DNA of 64,000 nt, taken from positions 1-64,000 of the forward strand of contig NZ_JAKSYG010000045.1 in assembly GCF_022829725.1 (NCBI RefSeq). Direction: 5' to 3'. The notes under the pieces were generated by a model. That model saw only the letters and a list, made by a program, of their open reading frames with translations, had not been told where the DNA came from and did not search any database. The first letter of the stretch is position 1; each line of letters begins with the position of its first letter. Below, piece by piece: positions 53,613 to 62,184 of the stretch. A program made the translations under genes and the position numbers. The DNA comes from Methylobacterium sp. E-005. Lineage in GTDB: Bacteria > Pseudomonadota > Alphaproteobacteria > Rhizobiales > Beijerinckiaceae.

Positions 53613-54929
53613 TCACTCGCGTTCGATCCGGATCACCTGCGGCGGCTCGGCGAGCAGCCCAACCGCGTCGATCGCATCGAGGGCGTCGCGGATGCTGCCC
53701 TCGGTGGCCGCGTAGGTGATCAGGACGAGCGGCACGGGTCGGCCCGAGCGCCCGCGCGGATCCGAGCCACCACCCTCGGTGCGACGCTGCAGGATGCTCT
53801 CCAGGGAGATCTCCCGCTCGGCCATCCGCTGCGCGACGCCGGCGGCCACGCCCGGCCGATCGTGGACCGTGAGCCGGATGTAGTAGCCACCCTCGTGGCG
53901 CTGCATCTCGACGCGTTCGCTGGCGCGCATCGTGGCGGCGGGGATGCCGAAGGTCGGGCGCACGATCCCGCGCGCCACGTCGGCGATATCAGCCACGACC
54001 GCAGAGGCCGTCGCCTCGCCGCCGGCGCCGGGGCCGATCAGGGTCAGTTCGCCGACAGCGTCGGCGTCGATGGTCACCGCGTTGGTGACGCCCATGACCT
54101 GCGCGATCGCCGAGGATTTCGGCACCATGGTGGGGTGCACCCGCTGCTCGATCCCGGCCTCGGTCAGCTGCGCCACGCCGAGCAGCTTGATCCGGTAGCC
54201 GAGTTCATCGGCCATGCGCAGGTCGAGGGGCTGAACGCGGGAAATTCCCTCGACCGACACGCCCTCGGCGTCGACTGCGGTGCCGAAGGCGAGGCTCGTC
54301 AGGATCGCGAGCTTGTGGGCCGTGTCGAAGCCCTCGACGTCGAAGGTTGGATCCGCTTCGGCATAGCCCAGCGCCTGCGCGTCCTTGAGGCAAGCCTCGA
54401 AAGTCAGGCCCTCGCGCTCCATCCGGCTCAGGATGTAGTTGCAGGTGCCGTTGAGGATTCCGTAGACGCGGCTGACGGCGTTGCCGGGTAGCCCCTCGCG
54501 AAGGGTCTTGATCACGGGGATTCCACCGGCCACCGCCGCCTCGAAGGCCAGTGCGACGCTGCGCGCCTCTGCGAGCGCCGCGAGCGACGCACCGTGACGG
54601 GCGAGAAGGGCCTTGTTGGCGGTCACCACGGGCTTGCCGGAGTCGAGCGCCGCCTCGACGACCGCCTTCGCGACGCCTTCCGCCCCGCCGATCAGCTCCA
54701 CCACGCCGTCGACGCTGCCCGATCGCGCCAGCGCAACCGGATCGTCGAACCAGTCCATGCCCGCCGTATCGAGGCCGCGGTCGCGGCTCCGGTCGCGGGA
54801 CGAGATTGCGGTGACCCGGATATCGAGTCCCGCCGCGGCCAGCGCCGCCCGGCGGCGTTCCACCATCCGGACCACGGACGCACCGACGGTGCCGAGCCCG
54901 GCGATCCCGAGGCGAAAACTCACTGTCAT
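53613..54929 (-). CDS. hom: Homoserine dehydrogenase
   Basis: 438 residues from ATG 54929 (MTVSFRLGIAGLGTVGASVV); the frame is open to 55100 without homology. The N-terminal NAD(P) domain is followed by the catalytic domain with GILNGTCNYILSRMEREGL, the substrate lysine region DLRMADELGYRIKLLGVAQL and GPGAGGEATASAVVADI. A C-terminal ACT regulatory domain (from ~350) includes YYIRLTVHDRPGVAAGVAQR. It makes homoserine for threonine and methionine, and the ACT domain suggests threonine feedback. Downstream of it lies a weak CGCGGTC hairpin at 53581-53604. Confidence 0.94.
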   Translation of the reverse strand: MTVSFRLGIAGLGTVGASVVRMVERRRAALAAAGLDIRVTAISSRDRSRDRGLDTAGMDWFDDPVALARSGSVDGVVELIGGAEGVAKAVVEAALDSGKPVVTANKALLARHGASLAALAEARSVALAFEAAVAGGIPVIKTLREGLPGNAVSRVYGILNGTCNYILSRMEREGLTFEACLKDAQALGYAEADPTFDVEGFDTAHKLAILTSLAFGTAVDAEGVSVEGISRVQPLDLRMADELGYRIKLLGVAQLTEAGIEQRVHPTMVPKSSAIAQVMGVTNAVTIDADAVGELTLIGPGAGGEATASAVVADIADVARGIVRPTFGIPAATMRASERVEMQRHEGGYYIRLTVHDRPGVAAGVAQRMAEREISLESILQRRTEGGGSDPRGRSGRPVPLVLITYAATEGSIRDALDAIDAVGLLAEPPQVIRIERE

Positions 54930-55038
54930 GACCTGTTCCGTGCCCGGGCCACCGCGAGGAACCCGGCGCCCGATGCCGCGAACTTCTGCAAGAAAATCGC
55001 CCGCGCCGCAAGGAAATGGCCCCGTACGAGGGCGCGCC

Positions 55039-55725
55039 TCAACCTGCGGTTTCCCGATGCCGGATGGCAGTCGCCACCAGAGCGTAGAGGACCACGGCAT
55101 TCAGGATGTGCCAGAGCGGATGCGTTCCGATCGGCAGGACCGTGCAGGCCGCTCGATCGAGGGTGCGTGCGGTAAGTGAAATCAGGAAGACCGCGCCGAT
55201 CCCAGCGAGTCGCTGCCCGGTGCGGGGGAGACGGGCCTCCGGCCGGCGGAAGGTCGCAGCGGCCATCCCGAACAGCGCGAGCAGCGCCGGGACGTAGTCG
55301 ATCGACCCGTTGGTCGCCGTCGAGACGTCGCGCCCGCACAGGCTATCGAGGGCGGGCTTGAGGATGAAGCCGAATCCGGCGAAACCCGCGGTGGCCGCGC
55401 CGACGCCCACTGGCCGCAAGCCCAGATACCGGCCCAGCGCCAGCGCAAAATAAGCATTGATGAACAATGCGATCGGGATCACGTCGGCCAGCATCGCCCA
55501 GTAGACCGCCAGCGTGTGGAACAGGAAGGAGCCGAACCCGACGATCGCGATCAGGCCAGCCAGAGAGAGACCTGCGCGGTCCGGTGGCTCCGCCCGCGCG
55601 GCACGGCGTGCCGCAGCGACGGACGCGACGAGGAACGCCCCATTGGACAGCGCATTGACCGGTTCTGCCCAGTATCCAGCGCTGGCCCGCTCGCAATAGG
55701 CCCTCACCGGCTCGAACCAATCCAT
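55039..55725 (-). CDS. Ceramidase-like CREST-family membrane protein
   Basis: 228 residues from ATG 55725 with about seven membrane segments. The alkaline-ceramidase signature is present: YCERASAGYWAEPVNALSN at the N terminus, GFGSFLFHTLAVYWAMLADV with the zinc-ligand His and Asp, and THPLWHILNAVVLYALV with two more His. Eukaryotic relatives hydrolyse ceramide; bacterial members are largely uncharacterised and may act on sphingolipid-like or acyl-amide lipids. It is divergent from xth, with a 136-bp gap. Confidence 0.85.
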   Translation of the reverse strand: MDWFEPVRAYCERASAGYWAEPVNALSNGAFLVASVAAARRAARAEPPDRAGLSLAGLIAIVGFGSFLFHTLAVYWAMLADVIPIALFINAYFALALGRYLGLRPVGVGAATAGFAGFGFILKPALDSLCGRDVSTATNGSIDYVPALLALFGMAAATFRRPEARLPRTGQRLAGIGAVFLISLTARTLDRAACTVLPIGTHPLWHILNAVVLYALVATAIRHRETAG

Positions 55726-55861
55726 CCGGAACTCCCTGGACGCCCGGACGGCCGGGCGAATGGCGTGCCGGAGCGGGTGGTCATCCGATCCGCGACCAAT
55801 CGGCCTTGCCAGCGCGACGCGAAGCGCGGATGACGGCGCTGCGACCACCGGATGCGAGGCG

Positions 55862-56656
55862 ATGCGGATCACGACCTGGAACGTCAACTCAATCAAGCAG
55901 CGCTTGCCCCACCTCCTGGCCTTCCTCGATGAGGCCAAGCCCGATGTGGTCTGTCTGCAGGAGCTCAAATGTCAGGACGCGGCGTTCCCCCGCGCCGAGG
56001 TCGAGGCGGCGGGATACGCGGTCGAGACGTTGGGCCAGAAGGCCTATAACGGTGTCGCCCTGCTGGTCCGCGCGCCGCTCGCGATGGGCGAGATCCGCCG
56101 CGGGCTGCCCGGCGATGCAGAGGACGATCAGGCCCGTTACATCGAAGCGCTGATCACCGGCGACGATACGCGCCCGGTGCGGGTCGCCTCGATCTACCTG
56201 CCGAACGGCAATCCGGTGGACAGCCCGAAATACCCCTACAAGCTCGCCTTTCTCGAATGGCTGCGGCTCCACGGGCGGGCGCTCATGCAGGATGAGTACG
56301 CGGTGGTGCTGGCGGGCGACTACAACGTCATCCCGGAACCCGCCGACGCCGCCGATCCAGAGGCGTGGCGATCCGACGCGCTGTTCCGCCTCAAGAGTCG
56401 CATGGCGTTCCGCGCCCTGCTGGCCGAGGGCTATACCGACGGTCTGCGGGCCTGCGACCCGCGCGACGGGCTCTTCACCTTCTGGGATTATCAGGCGGGC
56501 TGCTGGCAGCGGAACGCCGGCATCCGCATCGACCATCTGCTGCTCTCGCCGCAGGCGAGCGACCGGCTGGTCTCGGCTGCGGTGCAGAAGCACCTGCGCG
56601 GGCTGGACAAGCCGTCGGACCACGTTCCGGTGACGGTGGAACTGGCGGCGGCCTGA
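55862..56656 (+). CDS. xth: Exodeoxyribonuclease III
   Basis: 264 residues, the standard length, from ATG 55862 (MRITTWNVNSIKQRL). The catalytic features of the endonuclease/exonuclease/phosphatase fold are all there: Asn in WNVNS, Glu in VCLQELKCQD, Asp/Asn in VVLAGDYNVIPEP, and Asp/His in DKPSDHVPVTVEL. It cleaves at abasic sites and degrades 3' ends in base-excision repair. Cytoplasmic. Confidence 0.95.
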   Translation: MRITTWNVNSIKQRLPHLLAFLDEAKPDVVCLQELKCQDAAFPRAEVEAAGYAVETLGQKAYNGVALLVRAPLAMGEIRRGLPGDAEDDQARYIEALITGDDTRPVRVASIYLPNGNPVDSPKYPYKLAFLEWLRLHGRALMQDEYAVVLAGDYNVIPEPADAADPEAWRSDALFRLKSRMAFRALLAEGYTDGLRACDPRDGLFTFWDYQAGCWQRNAGIRIDHLLLSPQASDRLVSAAVQKHLRGLDKPSDHVPVTVELAAA

Positions 56657-56728
56657 CGCTTTTCCCCGCGCTTGACGCTATCGCGTGCCGGTTGGCATCC
56701 GGCCGGCTCAGCAGTGTAGGAGTTTCAC

Positions 56729-57352
56729 TTGATCGTCTACGGCACCGGTTATTCGCCCTACGTCCGCAAGGTCCTCGTTTCCCTCGCCGAGAAGGGCATC
56801 GCCTACGAGCACAGGCCCGTGATGTTTCACGCGCCCGACGCGGACTTCCAGGCGGCCAGCCCGTTCGGCAAGATCCCCGCGATTGAGGATGACGGTTTCC
56901 ACCTCGCCGATTCCTCGGCCATCCTGTGGTATCTGGAGCGCAAGCACCCGAGCCCGGCCCTCGTCCCGGCCGATCCGCAGGCCCTCGGCCGCGCCATCTG
57001 GTTCGACGAATTCGGTGACACCGAACTGTTCGGGAAGCTGATCGTCCCGTTCGTCGAGCGGGTGCTCAAGCCCAACATGATGAAGCAGGCCACCAACGAG
57101 GAGGCGGTGACCAAGGCCCTGGAGAAGGATCTGCCGCCGCTCTTCGACTATCTGGAGGGCGAGATCGCCGGCCCGTATCTCGTCGGCGAGGCGTTCAGCA
57201 TTGCCGACATCTCAGTCGCCACCAGCTTCTACAACTTCCACTTGGCCGAAGCCCGGATCGATGCCGGGCGCTGGCCCAAGCTCGCCGCCTATATCGATGC
57301 CACCCTGGGGCGGCCGTCATTCCGGGCCGCCTTGGAGGCGAAGAAGGGCTGA
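56729..57352 (+). CDS. Glutathione S-transferase family protein
   Basis: 207 residues from a TTG with GTAGGAG upstream at good spacing. The N-terminal thioredoxin-like domain has GTGYSPYVRKVLVSLAEKGI, with Ser/Tyr at the usual catalytic position, and the glutathione-binding GKIPAIEDDGF plus ADSSAILWYLE. The C-terminal helical domain carries YLVGEAFSIADISVATSF with the N-capping Asp. The substrate is unknown. It is convergent with the Sel1-repeat gene. Confidence 0.9.
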   Translation: MIVYGTGYSPYVRKVLVSLAEKGIAYEHRPVMFHAPDADFQAASPFGKIPAIEDDGFHLADSSAILWYLERKHPSPALVPADPQALGRAIWFDEFGDTELFGKLIVPFVERVLKPNMMKQATNEEAVTKALEKDLPPLFDYLEGEIAGPYLVGEAFSIADISVATSFYNFHLAEARIDAGRWPKLAAYIDATLGRPSFRAALEAKKG

Positions 57353-57363
57353 TCGCCGACCCG

Positions 57364-57390
57364 CGCCGGCGGCATTCAGCGCCGCCGGCG
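57364..57390. terminator. Strong hairpin between convergent gst and Sel1-repeat genes
   Basis: CGCCGGCGGC and GCCGCCGGCG form a perfect 10-bp stem with a 7-nt loop. It starts 12 bases after the GST stop and covers the stop codon of the Sel1 gene. No T-run, but it is the most stable of the convergent hairpins here. Confidence 0.5.
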
Positions 57391-58278
57391 GATCGACCCT
57401 ACGGTCTGGAGCTGGGTCTGCGCCTCAGCGCGGTCGTCCTCGGCGGCTGCGGCCCAGTTCTTGTCGTAGAGCGCGACGATCCAGTCGTCCTTGCGGCCCT
57501 CCGCGCCCTCCCGGGCGAGCGAGAGCCACATCAGGCCCTTCACGCGCTGGATCGGCACACCGCCGAGGCCATTGATCAGCATGTCGCCGAGCAGCGCCTG
57601 GGCGGGATGATGGCCCTTCTCGGCCGCGAGGTTGAACCAGCGCGCCGCCTGCCGGGGATCGGACTCGACGCCGGTACCGTCGAGGTAAAGCCGAGCGAGA
57701 TTGTACTGCGCGTTGGGGTCGCCGTAATAGGACGCCGCGTAGTTGAACATGTCGTAGGCGCGCTCGGGATTCGGGCGTACGTAGGTCCCCTTGATCCCCT
57801 CCAGGAAATAGGTTCCGAGCGCCGTGAAGGCGCTGCCCAGCACCGCGGAATTCTGCGGATCTGGCCCGTCATCGGTGCTCGCATCGGCGATCCGGGAGAA
57901 GAATTCAAACGCCTTCAAGTCGTCATGGGGCACGCCGTCGCCGTCGGCATACATCCGGCCGAGCTTCCAGAGCGCCAGGGCATGGCCCTGACCGGCCGCG
58001 TATTCGAGCGCCCGGGCGGCGCCCTGCTTGTCGCCGGCATTGTACTCGCGCATGCCGGCCCGGAGCGCATCCTTGGCCGAGCGGTAACTCTTGTCGGCCA
58101 CCGGCACTTGGACCGGCGTGCGCACGTTGGCGTCGAGGGCGCGAGGCGCCGTGGTGGGCAGCGCGAGCAAAGCCAGCGCCCAGGCCGCCAGGGCAGCCCT
58201 GCCCGCTGACCGGAACCGACCGGGATCGGCCCCGGCCGACGCCCTGCGCCGGCTGAGGTCAGTCCTAGACGTCCGCAT
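57376..58278 (-). CDS. exoR: Periplasmic Sel1-repeat protein, ExoR-like
   Basis: 300 residues. The N-terminal signal region contains a hydrophobic stretch near residues 29-46 (ALAAWALALLALPTTAPRAL). Sel1-type helical repeats follow: ALEYAAGQGHALALWKLGRM, AMYxYGDPNAQYNLARLYLD-type and WFNLAAEKGHHPAQALLGDM. The order and wording match what I recall of Sinorhizobium ExoR, which binds the sensor ExoS in the periplasm and holds back exopolysaccharide synthesis. The ATG at 58278 lies inside the end of ilvD (14-bp overlap), so it is translationally linked to ilvD. The name is by similarity only. Confidence 0.75.
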   Translation of the reverse strand: MRTSRTDLSRRRASAGADPGRFRSAGRAALAAWALALLALPTTAPRALDANVRTPVQVPVADKSYRSAKDALRAGMREYNAGDKQGAARALEYAAGQGHALALWKLGRMYADGDGVPHDDLKAFEFFSRIADASTDDGPDPQNSAVLGSAFTALGTYFLEGIKGTYVRPNPERAYDMFNYAASYYGDPNAQYNLARLYLDGTGVESDPRQAARWFNLAAEKGHHPAQALLGDMLINGLGGVPIQRVKGLMWLSLAREGAEGRKDDWIVALYDKNWAAAAEDDRAEAQTQLQTVGSIRRRR

Positions 58279-59995
58279 AGCTCTCCGTCTCCTTGGCACC
58301 GCCGGGGTGCGTGACGGCGCCGTAGAGCGCCGGGCCGACGCCCTGCGCGTATTTCCAGAGATAGCCGGAGGTCGCGGTGTTGCCCCGCGGCGTCCAGGCT
58401 TTGCGCCGCTCGGCCAGTTCCTCGTCCGACAGGGCCACGTTGAGCGTGCCCTGGATCGCGTCGAGGGTGATCATGTCGCCGTCGCGGATCAGGCCGATCG
58501 GTCCGCCGACCGCGGCTTCCGGCCCGACATGGCCAACGCAGAAGCCACGCGTCGCGCCGGAGAAGCGTCCGTCCGTGATCAGCGCGACCTTGTCGCCCAT
58601 GCCCTGGCCGTAGAGGGCGGCGGTGGTCGACAGCATCTCGCGCATGCCGGGGCCGCCGCGCGGACCCTCGTAGCGGATGACCAGAACCTCGCCTTCCTTG
58701 TAGGTGCGCGACTGGACGGCCTCGAAGCAGGCCTCCTCGCCGTCGAACACGCGGGCCGGGCCGGTGAAGACCTGCTTCTCGGTCGGCATGCCCGCAACCT
58801 TCACGATCGCGCCCTCAGGGGCTAGGTTGCCCTTCAGGCCGACGACGCCGCCGGTCGGCGTGATCGGCTTGTTGGCCGGGTAGACCACGTCCTGATCCGG
58901 GTTCCAGGTCACCCGGTCCATGTTCTCCGCGATGGTGCGGCCGGTGACCGTCAGACAGTCGCCGTGCATGAAACCGTGATCCAGCAGCGTCTTCATGAGG
59001 AGCGGGATGCCGCCGACCTCGAACATGTCCTTCGCGACGTAGCGTCCGCCGGGCTTCAGGTCGGCGATGTAGGGGGTCCGGCGGAAAATCTCGGCCACGT
59101 CGAACAGCGTGAACTCGATGCCGCATTCATGCGCGATCGCCGGCAGGTGCAGTGCCGCGTTGGTCGAGCCGCCCGAGGCCGCCACCACGGTCGCGGCGTT
59201 CTCCAGGGCCTTGCGGGTGACGATGTCCCGCGGGCGGATCTGCTTCGCCAGCAGCTCCATCACCTTCTCGCCGGCGGTGGCGCAGAACTTGTCCCGGATC
59301 TCGTAGGGCGCCGGGGCGCCGGCCGAGTAGGGCAGCGCGAGGCCGATCGCCTCGGAGACGGTCGCCATGGTGTTGGCGGTGAACTGCGCGCCGCAGGCCC
59401 CGGCCGAGGGGCAGGCGACCTGCTCCAGCTCGTCGAGGTCCTCGAGGCTCATGTCGCCGACCGCGACCTTGCCGACCGCCTCAAAGAGGTCCTGCACGGT
59501 GACGGGCTTGCCCCGGAACGAGCCCGGCAGGATCGAGCCGCCGTAGATGAAGATCGACGGCACGTTGAGGCGCACCATCGCCATCATCATGCCAGGCAGG
59601 GACTTGTCGCAGCCGGCGAGCCCGACCAGGGCGTCGTAGGCATGGCCGCGCATGGTCAGCTCCACCGAATCGGCGATGACCTCGCGCGAGGGAAGCGAGG
59701 CACGCATGCCGCCATGGCCCATGGCGATGCCGTCGGTCACCGTGATCGTGCAGAACTCGCGCGGCGTGCCGTTCGCGGCCGCGACGCCCTTCTTCACCGC
59801 CTGCGCCTGCCGCATCAGCGAGATGTTGCAGGGGGCAGCCTCATTCCAGCAGGAGGCGACGCCGACCAGCGGCTGGTGGATCTGCTCGCGGGTCAGACCC
59901 ATGGCGTAGAGATAGGAGCGGTGCGGGGCACGATCCGGCCCCTCGGTGACGTGGCGGCTCGGCAGCTTCGACTTGTCGTTCAAACGCGTCACCAT
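58265..59995 (-). CDS. ilvD: Dihydroxy-acid dehydratase
   Basis: 576 residues from ATG 59995 (MVTRLNDKSKLPSRHVTEG). Cluster and metal ligands are visible: ASCWNEAAPCNISLMRQAQ, LVGLAGCDKSLPGMMMAMVR, CPSAGACGAQFTANTMATVS, and the C-terminal TDGRFSGATRGFCVGHVGPE. It converts 2,3-dihydroxy-isovalerate and -methylvalerate to 2-keto acids in valine/isoleucine synthesis, using an Fe-S cluster. The inverted repeat CGGTAAA/TTTACCG at 60114-60145 lies about 120 bp upstream. Confidence 0.96.
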   Translation of the reverse strand: MVTRLNDKSKLPSRHVTEGPDRAPHRSYLYAMGLTREQIHQPLVGVASCWNEAAPCNISLMRQAQAVKKGVAAANGTPREFCTITVTDGIAMGHGGMRASLPSREVIADSVELTMRGHAYDALVGLAGCDKSLPGMMMAMVRLNVPSIFIYGGSILPGSFRGKPVTVQDLFEAVGKVAVGDMSLEDLDELEQVACPSAGACGAQFTANTMATVSEAIGLALPYSAGAPAPYEIRDKFCATAGEKVMELLAKQIRPRDIVTRKALENAATVVAASGGSTNAALHLPAIAHECGIEFTLFDVAEIFRRTPYIADLKPGGRYVAKDMFEVGGIPLLMKTLLDHGFMHGDCLTVTGRTIAENMDRVTWNPDQDVVYPANKPITPTGGVVGLKGNLAPEGAIVKVAGMPTEKQVFTGPARVFDGEEACFEAVQSRTYKEGEVLVIRYEGPRGGPGMREMLSTTAALYGQGMGDKVALITDGRFSGATRGFCVGHVGPEAAVGGPIGLIRDGDMITLDAIQGTLNVALSDEELAERRKAWTPRGNTATSGYLWKYAQGVGPALYGAVTHPGGAKETESYADV

Positions 59996-60659
59996 GAGCC
60001 CGGACGGAGCCTTCGCACAACCGATCCCGAGACGGTGCGAAAGACCGCGGCGCTTCGCCGTTCGCGATGCGCCGGACCTATCCTCCACGTGCTCGGGAAA
60101 CCTCGTTCGTTAACGGTAAAGCGTTGTCGAGATTGCCGTTTACCGCGGATGTTGAGGTGGGCCCGGACTATGGCGGGATCGCGGCGTTTACAGGCAGGTC
60201 TCGGGGCGGACCCGGGATCGTTTTACGGTGTTGCGACCCCGCCACAGCCACGCTTCGCGGCAATTCGGGGCGTTCCAACAAGTTAAGAATGCGTCAATGG
60301 CATCCGGCAGACGTGGTCGCCTCAAATGATCGGCGGCGCCAACGGGATAGATCATCGATGAAATATGGAGGCTATTTTCTGCTTTCTACAAGATTTTAGT
60401 GTTTCGAGCTGGCTGTTAAAAGCCGCATAAATCTCGCACGAGGGAATAGTCTTTATCGATCTGGCGCTCGCAACAGCTCTGAAACCTTGCTCGATCGCCG
60501 CCGTACGCGTGCATCCCAACGCTTATCTGCCCCCCACCGCCGGCACGGAGGGCATATTCGCCCTCGCCCCTTTTTGTCTGGCTTACGCAGTTCAGCGAAG
60601 GTCCGACAGCGCGGTCGGAACACCCTGAGGGTGCCTGAAAGCGTGGCGAACGCGACCGC
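59996..60659. other. Intergenic region upstream of ilvD, with an AT-rich core
   Basis: No credible gene. Base composition falls clearly between about 60280 and 60480, the most AT-rich patch of the right half. Structure seen: CGGTAAA-N18-TTTACCG at 60114-60145, whose left arm overlaps the palindrome CGTTAACG at 60108-60115. Both could serve regulation of ilvD. No leader peptide with branched-chain codons was recognised. Confidence 0.45.
60114..60145. promoter_or_regulatory. Inverted repeat upstream of ilvD
   Basis: CGGTAAA and TTTACCG are separated by 18 bases, about 120 bp before the ilvD start. Candidate operator or leader stem; weak. Confidence 0.25.
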
Positions 60660-61520
60660 TCAGGCCGCCCCGGCATGCGGCGCGGGGATTTCCGTCGAGA
60701 TCGCGTCCACGGTGCGCGGCATGGGGCTGCCCTGCCCGTCCGTGCGCTGGATCCGCACCTGCTGGTTCACGGGCTGCATGTTGCCGAACGGCGTCGAGAA
60801 GGCGATCTCCGCGGCGTCGCGGCCGACGCCGATTCGCACCAGCCCGTCGAGATCGGCCTGCCGCGTGGCGTCGAACAGCCACCAGCGCCCATCGAGATAG
60901 GCCTCGAACACCGCGTGGAAATCGCTCGGGACGAGGCCATGGGCGTAGCAGCTCACGAATCGGGCGGGGATGCCCAAAGCCCGGCAGAAGGCCGTGCCGA
61001 TATGCGCGAAGTCGCGGCAGACACCGGCACGCTTGAGCAGCGACTCGTCCGCGGTCGTCTCCCCGTCGCTGGTACCGGGCTGATAAGTGATGTGATCGTG
61101 GATCCAGTTGCAGATCTGGTTCACGCGGGCATGGCCCTTGGGCAGGGCGCCGAACTCCGCCAGCGCGAAGGGCGTCAGCCGGTCCGAGGAGACGAAGCGG
61201 CTCGGCAACAGGAAGGGCAGGATATCGAGGGGCAGTTGCCCGACCGGCGTCTCGTTGATGCTCGCCGGATCGGCCCGGTGCACGGTGAGGTCGACCTCGG
61301 CGTTGTATTCCAGGGCGAACTGGCCCGTCGGGACATTGAGGCCGAGATAGCGGTTCTGGAGATCGGGCGTGATGTAGATGTCGCGCTTCAGGTTCGGCGT
61401 AAGGACCAAGCTCTCGCTCAGGATCTCGACGCTCTTCAGCCTGGCCACCTCCAGATTGAAGATGAAGGTGGTGTCCGAGAGGATATTGTAGGACAGGCTG
61501 CAACCAAGCGTATAGCGCAT
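60660..61520 (-). CDS. Transglutaminase-like cysteine protease family protein
   Basis: 286 residues from ATG 61520 (MRYTLGCSLSYNILSDTTF), with AGGAGA upstream. The N-terminal ~150 residues form the bacterial transglutaminase-associated beta domain. The catalytic core (~155-250) has Cys in LLKRAGVCRDFAHIGTAFCR, His in SDFHAVFEAYLDGRWWLFDA and the Asp in the same block. Such proteins are usually peptidases or amidases, sometimes linked to circularly permuted ATP-grasp operons, which are not present here. It follows lutC in the same direction after 70 bp. Confidence 0.88.
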   Translation of the reverse strand: MRYTLGCSLSYNILSDTTFIFNLEVARLKSVEILSESLVLTPNLKRDIYITPDLQNRYLGLNVPTGQFALEYNAEVDLTVHRADPASINETPVGQLPLDILPFLLPSRFVSSDRLTPFALAEFGALPKGHARVNQICNWIHDHITYQPGTSDGETTADESLLKRAGVCRDFAHIGTAFCRALGIPARFVSCYAHGLVPSDFHAVFEAYLDGRWWLFDATRQADLDGLVRIGVGRDAAEIAFSTPFGNMQPVNQQVRIQRTDGQGSPMPRTVDAISTEIPAPHAGAA

Positions 61521-61590
61521 CGGATCTCCTTGCCGGACGACAATTTCTCCGTCGTCCAAGCAAGGGGCGCGCCCGATCGCCGGTTCCGCC

Positions 61591-62184
61591 TCAGGTCGTT
61601 TTCGGCTGCATCACGACCGTGAGCGAGCGCACCCCCTGCGCCCCGTGGATCAGCACGCCCTCGATGTCGGCGGTGGCCGAGGGGCCGGTGTGCAGCACCG
61701 CGTAGGCCGAGCGCCCGAATTCCGGCCGGCGATAGGCCGCCTGGACATTGGGCAGGATGTCGGCCGGGTCGAGCAGGACGACGAGGTGCTGGGCGAGATA
61801 AGCCACGGCGTTCACGATCAGCTGGTCCTGCGTGAACAGCACCGAACCGGTCTCCGCGATGCCGAACACGGCGCGGACCACCGCCACGTCGACATCCTCG
61901 ACCTCCTGGGGGTAGCGCACCGCCCGCAGGTCGCGGTTGCCGGTCAACTCCGGAACCGCCGAAGCGATGACCGTCGCGCCGTCAAGCCGTTCGCGAACCC
62001 CTGCGAAGACGTCGCCGGCCTGGGGCTCGGCCACGCGGCCGCCCATCCGCTCCAGCCGCTCGCCGAACTCGGTCACGAGATCGTCGCCGATGAGCGGGGC
62101 GAACAGCGGCACCTCCGGCAGTGGGAAGTCGCCCGCCGGCCGGTTCCGCCGGATGTCGGCCAGGATCGCGTCGCGGGCGCTCAC
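61591..62184 (-). CDS. lutC: Lactate utilisation protein C (LUD domain)
   Basis: 197 residues from a GTG that overlaps the lutB stop by 4 bases. The LUD domain includes AVVRAVFGIAETGSVLFTQD and LLDPADILPNVQAAYRR, with the end HTGPSATADIEGVLIHGAQG followed by VRSLTVV. LutC is one of three subunits of the L-lactate-oxidising LutABC complex (also called LldEFG). The N-terminal region starts MSARDAILADIRRNRP as usual. Confidence 0.9.
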   Translation of the reverse strand: MSARDAILADIRRNRPAGDFPLPEVPLFAPLIGDDLVTEFGERLERMGGRVAEPQAGDVFAGVRERLDGATVIASAVPELTGNRDLRAVRYPQEVEDVDVAVVRAVFGIAETGSVLFTQDQLIVNAVAYLAQHLVVLLDPADILPNVQAAYRRPEFGRSAYAVLHTGPSATADIEGVLIHGAQGVRSLTVVMQPKTT

